This document shows, piece after piece, positions 22,709-30,921 of a stretch of 34,627 bases of DNA. The position numbers and the translations under genes were made by a program. Below the pieces are notes generated by a model that saw only the letters and a program-made list of their open reading frames with translations, was not told where the DNA came from and made no database searches. The stretch is from Muribaculaceae bacterium. Its GTDB lineage: Bacteria; Pseudomonadota; Alphaproteobacteria; Rs-D84. The stretch lies in contig JAMPEH010000013.1 of assembly GCA_023665245.1 (NCBI GenBank), positions 1 through 34,627 of the forward strand, given 5' to 3'. Each line of letters opens with the position of its first letter. The stretch's first letter is position 1.

Positions 22709-22738
22709 TTGACGGCGACCTATATCAGGCTGTATAAT
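22709..22738 (+). promoter_or_regulatory. promoter of the terY-kinase-phosphatase operon
   Basis: TTGACG (22709-22714), 18-nt spacer, TATAAT (22733-22738), then GGGAGG about 11 nt before ATG 22795. Confidence 0.7.
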
Positions 22739-22794
22739 TAAAGTACAATAAACGTGCGGAAAACGCGCGAAATAGCCGGGAGGTAAAAATAATT

Positions 22795-23493
22795 ATGGCT
22801 AACGACATTTTCGGAACGAAACGCAACATCGACGTTGTGTTCTGCATCGACGGAACGGGCAGTATGGCGCCCTGTATCGAGAGCGTCAAATCGAACGCGC
22901 GCAGATTCCATTTGGAGTTTGTGAGCGCAATGACCGACTTCGGCAGTGAGATTGACTCTATGCGCGTCAAGGTAATCGTATTCAGAGATTATCACGACGA
23001 CGGGGAGCAGGCGATGGTGGAAAGTCCTTTCTTCGAGCTCCCCACCGATACGGCGGATTTTGAGAAATTTCTTGCGGACGTATCGGCGAACGGCGGCGGC
23101 GATAACCCCGAAAACGGGCTTGAAGCCCTGTACTATGCAATGAAGTCCGATTTCACGGCGGGCGCGAAGGACAGACAGGTAATCGTTTTGTTTACCGACG
23201 CCGAAGCGCTCGACCTCAGGGAGAGAGCGGGCGAAGCAAATTATCCTTCGGATATGGTAGACGAGGCGGGGCTCATCGAAATGTGGGCTTGTATGGCGCA
23301 GGACAGTAGCTTCAAGCTTCGCGACCGCAATAAACGGCTCGTTATGTTCGCGCCCGACGGTACGAAGTACAAGGCGCTCAAATCCAAGCTCAACCGCAGT
23401 GTGTTCGAGCCTGTGAATATGGCGGACGGTCTCGGCGATATCGACTTCAAAGAGATTATCAAAATTATCGCGGCTTCGGCAAGCAACGCTTAA
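22795..23493 (+). CDS. TerY-like vWA-domain protein, first copy
   Basis: The 232-aa protein is a single von Willebrand A domain. The MIDAS motif appears as FCIDGTGSM (Asp19-x-Thr-x-Ser23), and a second metal-side loop lies in VIVLFTDAEAL. VIVFRDYHDDG and GGGDNPENGLEALYYAM follow the TerY family pattern. In known TerY-P triads this protein pairs with a Ser/Thr kinase and a PP2C phosphatase and is thought to present or sense substrate through its metal site. It shares about 60% of residues with the second copy (my estimate by eye). A strong intercistronic hairpin separates the two genes. Cytosolic. Confidence 0.88.
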   Translation: MANDIFGTKRNIDVVFCIDGTGSMAPCIESVKSNARRFHLEFVSAMTDFGSEIDSMRVKVIVFRDYHDDGEQAMVESPFFELPTDTADFEKFLADVSANGGGDNPENGLEALYYAMKSDFTAGAKDRQVIVLFTDAEALDLRERAGEANYPSDMVDEAGLIEMWACMAQDSSFKLRDRNKRLVMFAPDGTKYKALKSKLNRSVFEPVNMADGLGDIDFKEIIKIIAASASNA

Positions 23494-23513
23494 CATATTG
23501 AGCTGTAAACGCG

Positions 23514-23577
23514 AGGGGTAAACGACTCTTAGGCACAATGACCCGTGTACGGAGCATTGTTTACCCCTTATTTTTTT
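23514..23577 (+). terminator. intercistronic terminator/attenuator between the two terY genes
   Basis: AGGGGTAAAC (23514-23523) pairs perfectly with GTTTACCCCT (23559-23568), followed by TATTTTTTT. Within the loop ACAATG (23535-23540) can pair with CATTGT (23555-23560), overlapping the outer stem by two bases. The ribosome site of the second terY follows at once. Confidence 0.75.
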
Positions 23578-23590
23578 AAGGGAGGGAATT

Positions 23591-24295
23591 ATGATTTCAC
23601 AAAACAATATTTTCGGAGCAAAGCGCAACGTGGACATAGTGTTCTGTATCGACGGAACGGGCAGTATGTCGCCCTGTATCGAAAGCGTAAAGAACAATGC
23701 AAAGCGCTTTTATGCCGATTTTGCAAAGGCAATGACGGATATGGGCAGCGAGATAGATATGATGCGCATTAAGGTTATCGTATTCCGCGATTACAAATGC
23801 GACGGACAAAACTCTATGGTAGAGAGCCCGTTTTATGAGTTGCCTGACGAAGAGCGGGAGTTTTCGGCGTATTTGGATGGGATACGCGCAACGGGCGGTT
23901 GCGGTGAGGACGCAAACGGATTGGAAGCGCTGTATAGGGCTATGAAGTCTGATTTTACGACGGGCGCAAAGGACAGGCAGATTATAGTGCTGTTCGCCGA
24001 TACGACGGCAATTCCTCTCGGCGCGCGCAAAAACTGCGCGGGTTATCCGAGCGATATGGTAGACGATAACGGCTTGCTCGAAACCTGGATGTGTATGCAA
24101 AATCATACCTCCAAGCTTCGCGAACGAAATAAAAGGCTCGTTATGTTCGCGCCCAAGCGCTCTTGCTACGAGGAAATGAAACAGCGCTACAACAGGAGCA
24201 TTTTCGAGCCTGTGAAAATACATAGCGGCTTAGACGGCATATCCTTTGCGGATATCATAAAAATCATTGCCGCTTCTGCAAGCTCGGTTTCTTAA
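23591..24295 (+). CDS. TerY-like vWA-domain protein, second copy
   Basis: The 234-aa vWA protein has MIDAS FCIDGTGSM (Asp21 to Ser25), VIVFRDYKCDG, GGCGEDANGLEALYRAM and IIVLFADTTAI. It keeps the same fold and length as the first copy and differs mainly in the middle and in the loop after LFAD. The GGGAGGG site is 4 nt before ATG. It is followed after 14 nt by the kinase gene and is probably its direct partner. Two adjacent TerY paralogs suggest a heterodimer or two recognition specificities. Confidence 0.88.
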   Translation: MISQNNIFGAKRNVDIVFCIDGTGSMSPCIESVKNNAKRFYADFAKAMTDMGSEIDMMRIKVIVFRDYKCDGQNSMVESPFYELPDEEREFSAYLDGIRATGGCGEDANGLEALYRAMKSDFTTGAKDRQIIVLFADTTAIPLGARKNCAGYPSDMVDDNGLLETWMCMQNHTSKLRERNKRLVMFAPKRSCYEEMKQRYNRSIFEPVKIHSGLDGISFADIIKIIAASASSVS

Positions 24296-24309
24296 ACGGG
24301 AGGTAACGT

Positions 24310-25881
24310 ATGAAATACAACGGCGTATACGAGGTAGATTCCGCATTCGTAGAGGGCGGAACAATCAAATGGGTAGGTACGGGCAACGGCGAATATATTA
24401 TTGCGACCAAAGGCGGCAAGAAGTATTTTTTAAAGCGCAATATGCATATCCGTCTGCCCAAAAAGGATTTGCCGAAGGCGGTGTACGATAAATACAAAGC
24501 CGACGCGGAAGCTCTTCAAAAAAAGCAGGAGAGCTTGCGCGCGCATATGAAAGGCTTAACCGCTTCGGGCGACCGTATAGTAGTCGAAAATTGCAACTTC
24601 TGGGACGGCGAAATGATGTTCGTGACTGAAACGGACTATATCGCGGGCGGACTTTCCGACACGTTCGATTATACCGTTTTGCCGCTTGAAGAATTTTTAA
24701 AGCTCGCCAAACGTACGGCGGGAACGCTTCAAAAGCTTCACGAACACGGCGTTATTCACGGCGACCTTAAACCCAAGAACATTCACGTGACCGAAAAGCG
24801 CGGCGTATATATTCCGTATCTTATCGATTTCGACTCTTCATATCCGGCGGACGAAATTCCCGAATGGGAGGGCATAGGCGGTTCGGAGGGGTACCAAAGC
24901 CCCGAGGTTCTGCTCTACGGCTCGGACGAGGGCGCGGCGGACAAGTCGACTGTAACTACCGCAACGGATATTTTTTCGCTGGGCGTAGTATTCCACAAAT
25001 GGTGGGCGGGGGCGTTCCCGAGCGTCGATTTGGAGCACGGCTCGGTAGGCGCGGCGGTGTATCTTGACAAAGCCGTAACGATTGACAAAAAATTCAACGT
25101 TAAAATCGGCGAAAACAGCGGCGCAACGCTTTTATCGCTCATGAACTGGATGTTTGCGAAAAATCCTGCGGACAGACCTACGGCAAGGCAGGTTGCCGAC
25201 GTGCTTGCGGACAGGCTTGAAGTTCCCGAAGAGTATCATAAAGGAAGCGACGAAAAACCCTTCGACAAGGAGCTTTGGGAAGCGCACAGGCTCGTTGCGG
25301 AGCTTTTGCCCGTAACCGAACTCAAAAAACTCGGCGTTAAGTCTTTAAAACGCGTCAACGAGGGCGGCGGCAGCATGAGTTTGAAGTACCGTGTTGCTAC
25401 TTCCGGCGGCGCGGAAAAGACCTTGACAATATCCGAAATTTGCGACGCGGGTTACGCCAAAACCAAAGGCGCGGACATAGAGGCCGCGTGGGACGAACAC
25501 ATGATTGAGTTCGAGCCCGCCGATATTATCGCAAAAAAGGGATATGCGAAGATAAAGAGAGCACAGCTCGCTTTCCGTAAGCGTTACCTTATAACGACGG
25601 CTTCGGGGCGGGAAATCGACAAGGGTTGCGAATGGCTTATATCGGAGGGTCTGGCGCATCCCAAGCTTGCCGAAATAGACGCGGATACCCCTTGGCCCGA
25701 GCACGGAAGCTCCTACAATACCGAAGCAATGGGGCGCATGGGCGTTAAAAGCATTTCCAGAATGGAAGTAGGCGGCGAGCACAGATACAAAATTGTTTAC
25801 AACCAAATTATAGACGGTAAAAACAAGATAAACGAGAGAGTTCCCGCGAACAATCTCCGCCTTATGGGGTACATAAAATGA
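24310..25881 (+). CDS. Ser/Thr protein kinase with three C-terminal repeats
   Basis: The 523-aa protein has an N-terminal kinase domain (about 10-305): ATP lysine in YFLKR (Lys42), HGDLKPKNI (catalytic Asp152), DFD in place of DFG (173-175), and SPE (197-199), then TDIFSLGVVFHKWWAG. The glycine-rich loop is short. Residues about 338-523 contain three related units, starting near 342 (GVKSLKRVNEGG), 412 (GYAKIKRAQLAF) and 476 (GVKSISRMEVGG), each with a basic first strand, a YRV/YLI/YKI strand and an ISE/NNL helix. No membrane helix is present, unlike PASTA kinases. Its stop overlaps the PP2C start (ATGA). The expected role is to phosphorylate cluster proteins, opposed by the PP2C. Confidence 0.9.
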   Translation: MKYNGVYEVDSAFVEGGTIKWVGTGNGEYIIATKGGKKYFLKRNMHIRLPKKDLPKAVYDKYKADAEALQKKQESLRAHMKGLTASGDRIVVENCNFWDGEMMFVTETDYIAGGLSDTFDYTVLPLEEFLKLAKRTAGTLQKLHEHGVIHGDLKPKNIHVTEKRGVYIPYLIDFDSSYPADEIPEWEGIGGSEGYQSPEVLLYGSDEGAADKSTVTTATDIFSLGVVFHKWWAGAFPSVDLEHGSVGAAVYLDKAVTIDKKFNVKIGENSGATLLSLMNWMFAKNPADRPTARQVADVLADRLEVPEEYHKGSDEKPFDKELWEAHRLVAELLPVTELKKLGVKSLKRVNEGGGSMSLKYRVATSGGAEKTLTISEICDAGYAKTKGADIEAAWDEHMIEFEPADIIAKKGYAKIKRAQLAFRKRYLITTASGREIDKGCEWLISEGLAHPKLAEIDADTPWPEHGSSYNTEAMGRMGVKSISRMEVGGEHRYKIVYNQIIDGKNKINERVPANNLRLMGYIK

Positions 25882-27947
25882 CAAATAATTCATTCAAATT
25901 TTATTCAGTTCTCAAAAACGAGGACGCAAATCCGTATATCGGAAGCTACGTTATCGCCGTTGCCGACGGGCTCGGCGGCTCGGGCTCCGCCGTGCATACT
26001 GTCGACAGGGCTAAGCACGTTGATATGCGCGGCGATATTATGGCGAGCGCGTTCGGCGATATGAGGGAAGCTTCTCCCGAATTTTGGCAATATATCGAAG
26101 AGCTTATCGCGCCGATGGCAGACGGCAAGGACGACACTTCGGCGCTTTGGGCTTCGAGGATAGTGATTGCACGCCTCGTATACGCGCTCACTGAGGGCGG
26201 GTTTAAAAACGTCGATTTGTCCGATAAATACGTAAGAGCCAATCTTTCGGAATTTATAGAATGGGGCTTGCATAAAGCCGCCGAAAAATTCAATCTTAAA
26301 AAGGGCAAGTACGACGGACAGCTGCTCCTTCCCACAACGCTTGCGTTTATACGCTATACCGAAAAGGAGAGCTCGGTTACCGCCGAAATTGTCTGGGCGG
26401 GCGATTCTCGGTGCTATGCCTTAACGCCCGACGGCTTAAAGCTTTTATCGGTCGACGACGAGGACAATTCGGGTTCAATAACCAACCTGTTCTATGCCGG
26501 TAACAAAAACGCTTCGCTCAACTACGTATGCCGCGAAATAGCAAAGCCGTGCGCGCTTATGGCTGTCAGCGACGGCATATTCGACCCGTTCTGCCCGCAC
26601 GAAAATCTGGGCGTCGAATATATTTTGCTTTCGACGGTTAAGGAGAGCAACTCTATACAGGAGGTCGCTACAGCTTTGAATGATTTTTACAAAGACGTTC
26701 ACGGCGACGATGCGACTATGGCGTTCGTTCCGTTCGGGTTCGACAGCTTCGAAGATATGCAAAAAAAGCTGGCAGAAAGAACGGACGAAATACTTGCCGT
26801 GCATGCAAAGCAGGGCGAGCTTTACGGCGCGCTGGAAGTTATCAATCAGACGGAGGAAGAGGCTTCGCACTACGTATTTGCACGCGCAAACGACAGATTC
26901 GATTATATCGCCGATATACTTACCGAAGCGATGGAAAGCGGCGCGGAGGATATTGCGTTGACTTTGGAAGCTACAAAAATTGCGGCGGCGGTAAAAAAAG
27001 ATAACGGCGCGGCAATCGTAAGGGCGAAAAAGCAGAAAGAAGCGCAGGCGTTGACCGAGCTGTATAATCACGTCATAAATCATCCCGAGCTTGTGCCTCA
27101 AATTTTTATGCCCCGCGAAAAAATCGACTTCGGAAGCGAATATCATGTTGCTTACTCGTTTCCCGATTTATGGAAAAACGCCGAAAATTATGTTGCGGCG
27201 GTAAACGACGGGGAGCTTAAAGAAATGCAGAGAGGGCTCGGCGAAAAGAGAGAGGCGTTACATCAAAGGATAACGGAAAGAATAAATTTCTACCGCAATA
27301 GGTTCGACGAACTGTGGAAAGATAAATCTCCCGATTATAAACTTCGTCAAGAAATAAAGAATTGTCTTCGGATATGGGAGAATATCGACTTTTACCTGCA
27401 ATATACCTGGAGACCTTCCGATATAGGCAATCTTCCCGACCAGGACCTCACACTCGCCTACGAAGCGCGCGATTTTATCGAAGAAGAAAAAGGGGTCAAT
27501 AAGCAAATTAACGACAAAAAAGCGCAAGCCGAAAGCTCGTATAGTTTTTTTGTGTCGGCATGGAATAAGGTGCACGACTATTTAAAAAGATGCCCGTCCG
27601 CAATTACCGTTATTTTAACTTCCGAAGCGGTGCGTAATTTCGGCTTCGGCGAGTCGGACGAAAGCATTATTGCAGAATTCGGCAAAAACGCCCGCAATAA
27701 AATTTTAGCCGAACTCAAAGCAAAGAAAACCGACGTCGTTTACGGCATAGTTAAATCGCTTGCCGAAAATTACGAAAAAACCTCGCTGATAGACGGGCAG
27801 TTCAACGCCACCAAGCTCGAACTTTTCCGCACGTACTTTCGGCTGAAAGCTTCGGATAGCGGCGAGGCAAAGGCGCTGGAAGAAAAGCTTTCCGCGCTCG
27901 AAGAGGAGTATATAAGCTTGATAAAAAATGAAAAATTTAACGCTTGA
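25878..27947 (+). CDS. PP2C-type phosphatase with long helical C-terminal extension
   Basis: Residues 1 to about 285 form a PP2C domain with metal-binding motifs VADGLGG (Asp30), WAGDSRCYAL (about 173), MAVSDGIFD (about 228) and HGDDATMAFVP (about 273). The remaining 400 residues are charged and helical, with probable coiled coils (for example IDFYLQYTW and EAKALEEKLSALEEEY), and have no counterpart that I recognise. It should dephosphorylate targets of the neighbouring kinase. It overlaps the kinase gene by 4 nt and the metallopeptidase gene by 20 nt. At 689 aa it is more than twice the usual PP2C length. Confidence 0.88.
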   Translation: MTNNSFKFYSVLKNEDANPYIGSYVIAVADGLGGSGSAVHTVDRAKHVDMRGDIMASAFGDMREASPEFWQYIEELIAPMADGKDDTSALWASRIVIARLVYALTEGGFKNVDLSDKYVRANLSEFIEWGLHKAAEKFNLKKGKYDGQLLLPTTLAFIRYTEKESSVTAEIVWAGDSRCYALTPDGLKLLSVDDEDNSGSITNLFYAGNKNASLNYVCREIAKPCALMAVSDGIFDPFCPHENLGVEYILLSTVKESNSIQEVATALNDFYKDVHGDDATMAFVPFGFDSFEDMQKKLAERTDEILAVHAKQGELYGALEVINQTEEEASHYVFARANDRFDYIADILTEAMESGAEDIALTLEATKIAAAVKKDNGAAIVRAKKQKEAQALTELYNHVINHPELVPQIFMPREKIDFGSEYHVAYSFPDLWKNAENYVAAVNDGELKEMQRGLGEKREALHQRITERINFYRNRFDELWKDKSPDYKLRQEIKNCLRIWENIDFYLQYTWRPSDIGNLPDQDLTLAYEARDFIEEEKGVNKQINDKKAQAESSYSFFVSAWNKVHDYLKRCPSAITVILTSEAVRNFGFGESDESIIAEFGKNARNKILAELKAKKTDVVYGIVKSLAENYEKTSLIDGQFNATKLELFRTYFRLKASDSGEAKALEEKLSALEEEYISLIKNEKFNA

Positions 27948-28857
27948 AGTTACTTATAACTGCAATTCCGCAAATTCGGGTGAGACTGTTTATCTCACCC
28001 TATGCGGCGTTAATAAAGAAAGGGTAACTCTCGAACTCACCGAAGGACAAATAAAGCTTGTTGAGTCGCGGCGCAACCGCTCGTTTTATATACGCTGTAA
28101 AAAAGAGAAAATTTTGCAGGAGATTGAAAGCGCCGCAAACGGAAAAGCGCTTGAAGAGCTTGCAAAAAAATACTATCTTTGCGACGCTTGCGCACTTGAC
28201 GATATTAACCTGTACGGCGCAAAAAACCTCTTGAAGGTGGTAGTACAGTCGCTCTATAAGTACCCAAAGCTTCGCAGTAAGCTGTGCTATCTGGGCACGC
28301 ACGAAGCGCTTGAAAAATTGCTCGTCAGAATGGAACGGGGCGATAAGGAGGTTTTAAACGCTTTCAACCTTCAATATATCTGCTCGGAAGAAAACGCAAA
28401 AAAGCTCGGCGGCTTAATGCGCGGAATTTTAACTCAACTTATAAAAAACCATGAAGCTTACGTGGCTAACGCTATGTGCGCGTTCGGCTTGTTCGACGCA
28501 ATTTTGCTCGACAAAAACGACTATGAGGGTTACGCCTATTTGGAATTGGCAAGCCGCCTCCGCCAAAACGAAGGGGACGGCTTCCACCCCAAAGGCTGTA
28601 ACACGCCCGAATCGGTTGTATACCACGAGCTCGGGCACCTGCTCGACGATTTGTGCGCGCTCGGCAAAAACGCAGAGTTTAAAGCCTACTACGAAAGTCT
28701 TACGGCGGAAGATATCAAATACGGACTGTCCGAATACGCCTGCACTTCCCCGCAAGATTTTATCGCCGAAGCCTTTTCTGAAAGTATGTGCAACCCCGCG
28801 CCGGGAAGCATAGCTACGCAGGTAAAAAAGCTGTTGGATAAGGCTTACAACGCATAA
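27928..28857 (+). CDS. zincin-type metallopeptidase domain protein
   Basis: The 309-aa protein has YHELGHLLD (HExxH at about 233-237) and a downstream DFIAEAFSESM whose Glu near 281 can be the third zinc ligand, as in gluzincin/phage-head-type peptidases. The N-terminal 180 residues are helical with several Cys and unassigned. The start ATG lies inside the end of the PP2C gene (20-nt overlap), so it is translationally coupled and belongs to the operon. It may process a cluster protein or act as a proteolytic effector released by the phosphorylation switch. It is the last gene of the cluster. Confidence 0.75.
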   Translation: MKNLTLEVTYNCNSANSGETVYLTLCGVNKERVTLELTEGQIKLVESRRNRSFYIRCKKEKILQEIESAANGKALEELAKKYYLCDACALDDINLYGAKNLLKVVVQSLYKYPKLRSKLCYLGTHEALEKLLVRMERGDKEVLNAFNLQYICSEENAKKLGGLMRGILTQLIKNHEAYVANAMCAFGLFDAILLDKNDYEGYAYLELASRLRQNEGDGFHPKGCNTPESVVYHELGHLLDDLCALGKNAEFKAYYESLTAEDIKYGLSEYACTSPQDFIAEAFSESMCNPAPGSIATQVKKLLDKAYNA

Positions 28858-28888
28858 AGTATTTTTGCAAAATAAATTTATTTTGATA

Positions 28889-28917
28889 TTGCTTTTAAAT
28901 AAGCCGTATGCTATAAT
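28889..28917 (+). promoter_or_regulatory. extended -10 promoter of the small-peptide/LRR-Sel1 unit
   Basis: TTGCTT (28889-28894), 17-nt spacer, TATAAT (28912-28917) preceded by TG one base upstream (TGCTATAAT), a typical extended -10 box. Confidence 0.65.
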
Positions 28918-28959
28918 TTTTGCGGATAAAATTGTATTTTGTCGATATAAGGAGATTTT

Positions 28960-29067
28960 ATGCCTAAATCAAAAGATAACTCCGCAAAAGATTTAACAAA
29001 CGATGAAGTAAAAGATAAGAGCCCCAAATGCGATAAAAATATGCGTACTTATAACAAAATTATTTAA
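28960..29067 (+). CDS. 35-aa Lys/Asp-rich peptide
   Basis: ATG 28960 has a good AAGGAG site 6 nt upstream and a well-placed promoter. The peptide (MPKSKDNSAKDLTNDEVKDK...) is highly charged, with one Cys and no hydrophobic segment. Its TAA is part of the ribosome site of the next gene, so it could be a real small protein or a leader peptide that couples translation. Function unknown. Confidence 0.5.
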   Translation: MPKSKDNSAKDLTNDEVKDKSPKCDKNMRTYNKII

Positions 29068-29079
29068 AGGAGTTTTTAT

Positions 29080-30012
29080 ATGGAATTGACTTTGGAGACG
29101 AATTGGGGCATTAATCTTAATTGTAAACATATTTGTGCAAGGGCGGCACAAGTCTACAATGACGAAACAAAAGAGGAATTTAAAGATTTCGTAGTAGATA
29201 AAGACGGCGCTTTAACCGAGTATAAAAACAAGACTCAAGCATACATAGAAATCCCCGAAGGTATAAAGGTTATAAAATCAAGGGCTTTTTCAGGGTGCAA
29301 AGCAAGCGTAATAGTTATTCCTGCCGGCATAGAAAATATAGAGTCCAACGCATTTAAGTCTCTCAATGAAAACACCTGGTTGCTTTTACGCGGAAGCGTT
29401 AAAAAATGTCGGATAGGTAATGGGTTTTGCGGTTTAAATTATATGTCGGATATAGATAATTTGCTTGAAAGTAAAAGGCAAGAGTTCCTTGATAATAAAA
29501 CCAAAGAATCCTTTAATTATATTAAAAAGCTGTCGGATATAGGTTATTCCGTAGCGCAGTGCCTTTTGGCGGACTGTTATTGCTTTGGCAATGGTATTGT
29601 GTTTGGCGTTGCTTCTAAAAAAGATAAGAAGAAAGCTTTCAAATTATACTATAGCGCCGCCCAAAAAGGTGTTGTAGAAGCAATGTATAATTTGGGCAGA
29701 TGTTACGACAGCGACATAGGAGTAAAAAGGAATGCGAAAGAAGCGGTAAAATGGTTTAGGGAAGCGGCGAACAAAGGTCATGCAAAAGCAATGTGCACTT
29801 TAGGCTGTTGCTACGACATCGGCAGCGGAGTAATAAAAAATCCAAAAGAAGCAGTAATGTGGTTCGAAAGAGCGGCGGACAAAGGCGACGCATTCGCAAT
29901 GTACTTTTTGTACACAAACTACTTACAAGGCAGAGGAGTAAAAAAGAATTCGGAAGAAGCGGAAAAGTGGATTAAAAAAGCAAAGGAAAACGGTTTTAAT
30001 GGTCAGCTTTAA
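29080..30012 (+). CDS. BspA-LRR and Sel1-repeat fusion protein
   Basis: The 310-aa protein combines a short N-terminal LRR_5 stretch (about 63-105: IPEGIKVIKSRAFSGCKASVIVIPAGIENIESNAF) with Sel1 repeats of 36 residues (about 165-300: AMYNLGRCYDSDIGVKRNAKEAVKWFREAANKGHAKAMCTLG and two further units). It has no signal peptide, so it is cytosolic and probably a protein-interaction scaffold. AAAGGAG overlaps the stop of the 35-aa peptide gene. The fusion links two repeat types otherwise found separately in this window: LRR in the lipoproteins and Sel1 in the cluster. Confidence 0.88.
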   Translation: MELTLETNWGINLNCKHICARAAQVYNDETKEEFKDFVVDKDGALTEYKNKTQAYIEIPEGIKVIKSRAFSGCKASVIVIPAGIENIESNAFKSLNENTWLLLRGSVKKCRIGNGFCGLNYMSDIDNLLESKRQEFLDNKTKESFNYIKKLSDIGYSVAQCLLADCYCFGNGIVFGVASKKDKKKAFKLYYSAAQKGVVEAMYNLGRCYDSDIGVKRNAKEAVKWFREAANKGHAKAMCTLGCCYDIGSGVIKNPKEAVMWFERAADKGDAFAMYFLYTNYLQGRGVKKNSEEAEKWIKKAKENGFNGQL

Positions 30013-30053
30013 TTCGCCCGCTTAAATTAGCTTTGGGTTTTTCGGGAGATAAA

Positions 30054-30770
30054 ATGAAACAAGATATTAAATTAATGCGGTTATGCTTTTTTGTAAGCAT
30101 TATAAGTCTGTTAATAGTGATAGGCGTATCGTTCGGGAGCGTATACCTCGACGAAAAGCAACGCATTCCGCAAACTTGGCTGATTATAATTCAGGTTTCC
30201 GCGTCGGGAGTGTTCGGAAGCGCCTTTACGCTGTTGTTGACGAAAATATTCGATTATAAAGCTAAAAAGTATGATTTATTGCACGAATATTTATTTATGG
30301 CGCTTAAATATTACAATGTATTAAGGACGGTTAAACCCATTCTCGATATAAAGGATATTAAAGAGATTAAAAAGAGTTATGCCGAATATAACGAAAATAA
30401 GCTTTGGAACGAACTGCAGGGAATATATGTAAAAATTTGTTTTATACGTAAAAAATCTAAGCCCGCAATTTTGCTTAAAGATTTAAACGAGTGCTTTAAA
30501 CAGATAACGATAACGCTTGACGCTAATTTTATTACTACCCAATCTCCCAACTTTGAAGAAAGCTTTAACTCTCATAAAGAGAAAGGGGAAGGGTTGTATG
30601 AAGTTGTGGGAGAACGTGAAGACGGATTGATTTTGGTATTAAAAAATTCGGCGGAAACTAAATTGTTCCCTAAAATGCAAGCATTAGATTTTTATTTAAC
30701 AGGCAAAAAGAATTTGTTTGAATCCCCCGCGCCACAATTTGAAAGGGACCTTAGAAGTAAAACCAAATAA
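30054..30770 (+). CDS. two-helix membrane protein of unknown function
   Basis: ATG 30054 is chosen for its GGGAG site; an in-frame TTG 7 codons upstream lacks one. The 238-aa protein has two N-terminal helices (LCFFVSIISLLIVIGVSFGSVYL; WLIIIQVSASGVFGSAFTLLLTKIF) and a cytosolic part of about 165 residues with basic and helical segments. Layout and size parallel the gene at 19394, though I see no clear sequence match. It begins 41 nt after the LRR/Sel1 gene and ends at a good terminator. Unknown function. Confidence 0.75.
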   Translation: MKQDIKLMRLCFFVSIISLLIVIGVSFGSVYLDEKQRIPQTWLIIIQVSASGVFGSAFTLLLTKIFDYKAKKYDLLHEYLFMALKYYNVLRTVKPILDIKDIKEIKKSYAEYNENKLWNELQGIYVKICFIRKKSKPAILLKDLNECFKQITITLDANFITTQSPNFEESFNSHKEKGEGLYEVVGEREDGLILVLKNSAETKLFPKMQALDFYLTGKKNLFESPAPQFERDLRSKTK

Positions 30771-30785
30771 CAATAAAAAAACAAT

Positions 30786-30817
30786 GCAGGTATGAGGGAA
30801 ACTCACACCTGCTTTTT
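30786..30817 (+). terminator. terminator after the two-helix membrane protein gene
   Basis: GCAGGT-A-TGAG pairs with CTCA-C-ACCTGC (30786-30812), followed by TTTTTA. Confidence 0.85.
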
Positions 30818-30921
30818 ACTGCACCGTAAAAAATGAAAACTTAGATGTAATATCAAATAAGACGTTAAAATAAATTTATTTAATGATTGAAGACTTTTGA
30901 ATAACTGTATTATAAAAAGTA

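Noticed and set aside
22738..23697. 319-aa minus-strand open frame opposite the first terY gene
   Set aside because: The plus-strand genes have clear vWA motifs, ribosome sites and promoter; the minus frame has none and a similar shadow occurs opposite the second terY.
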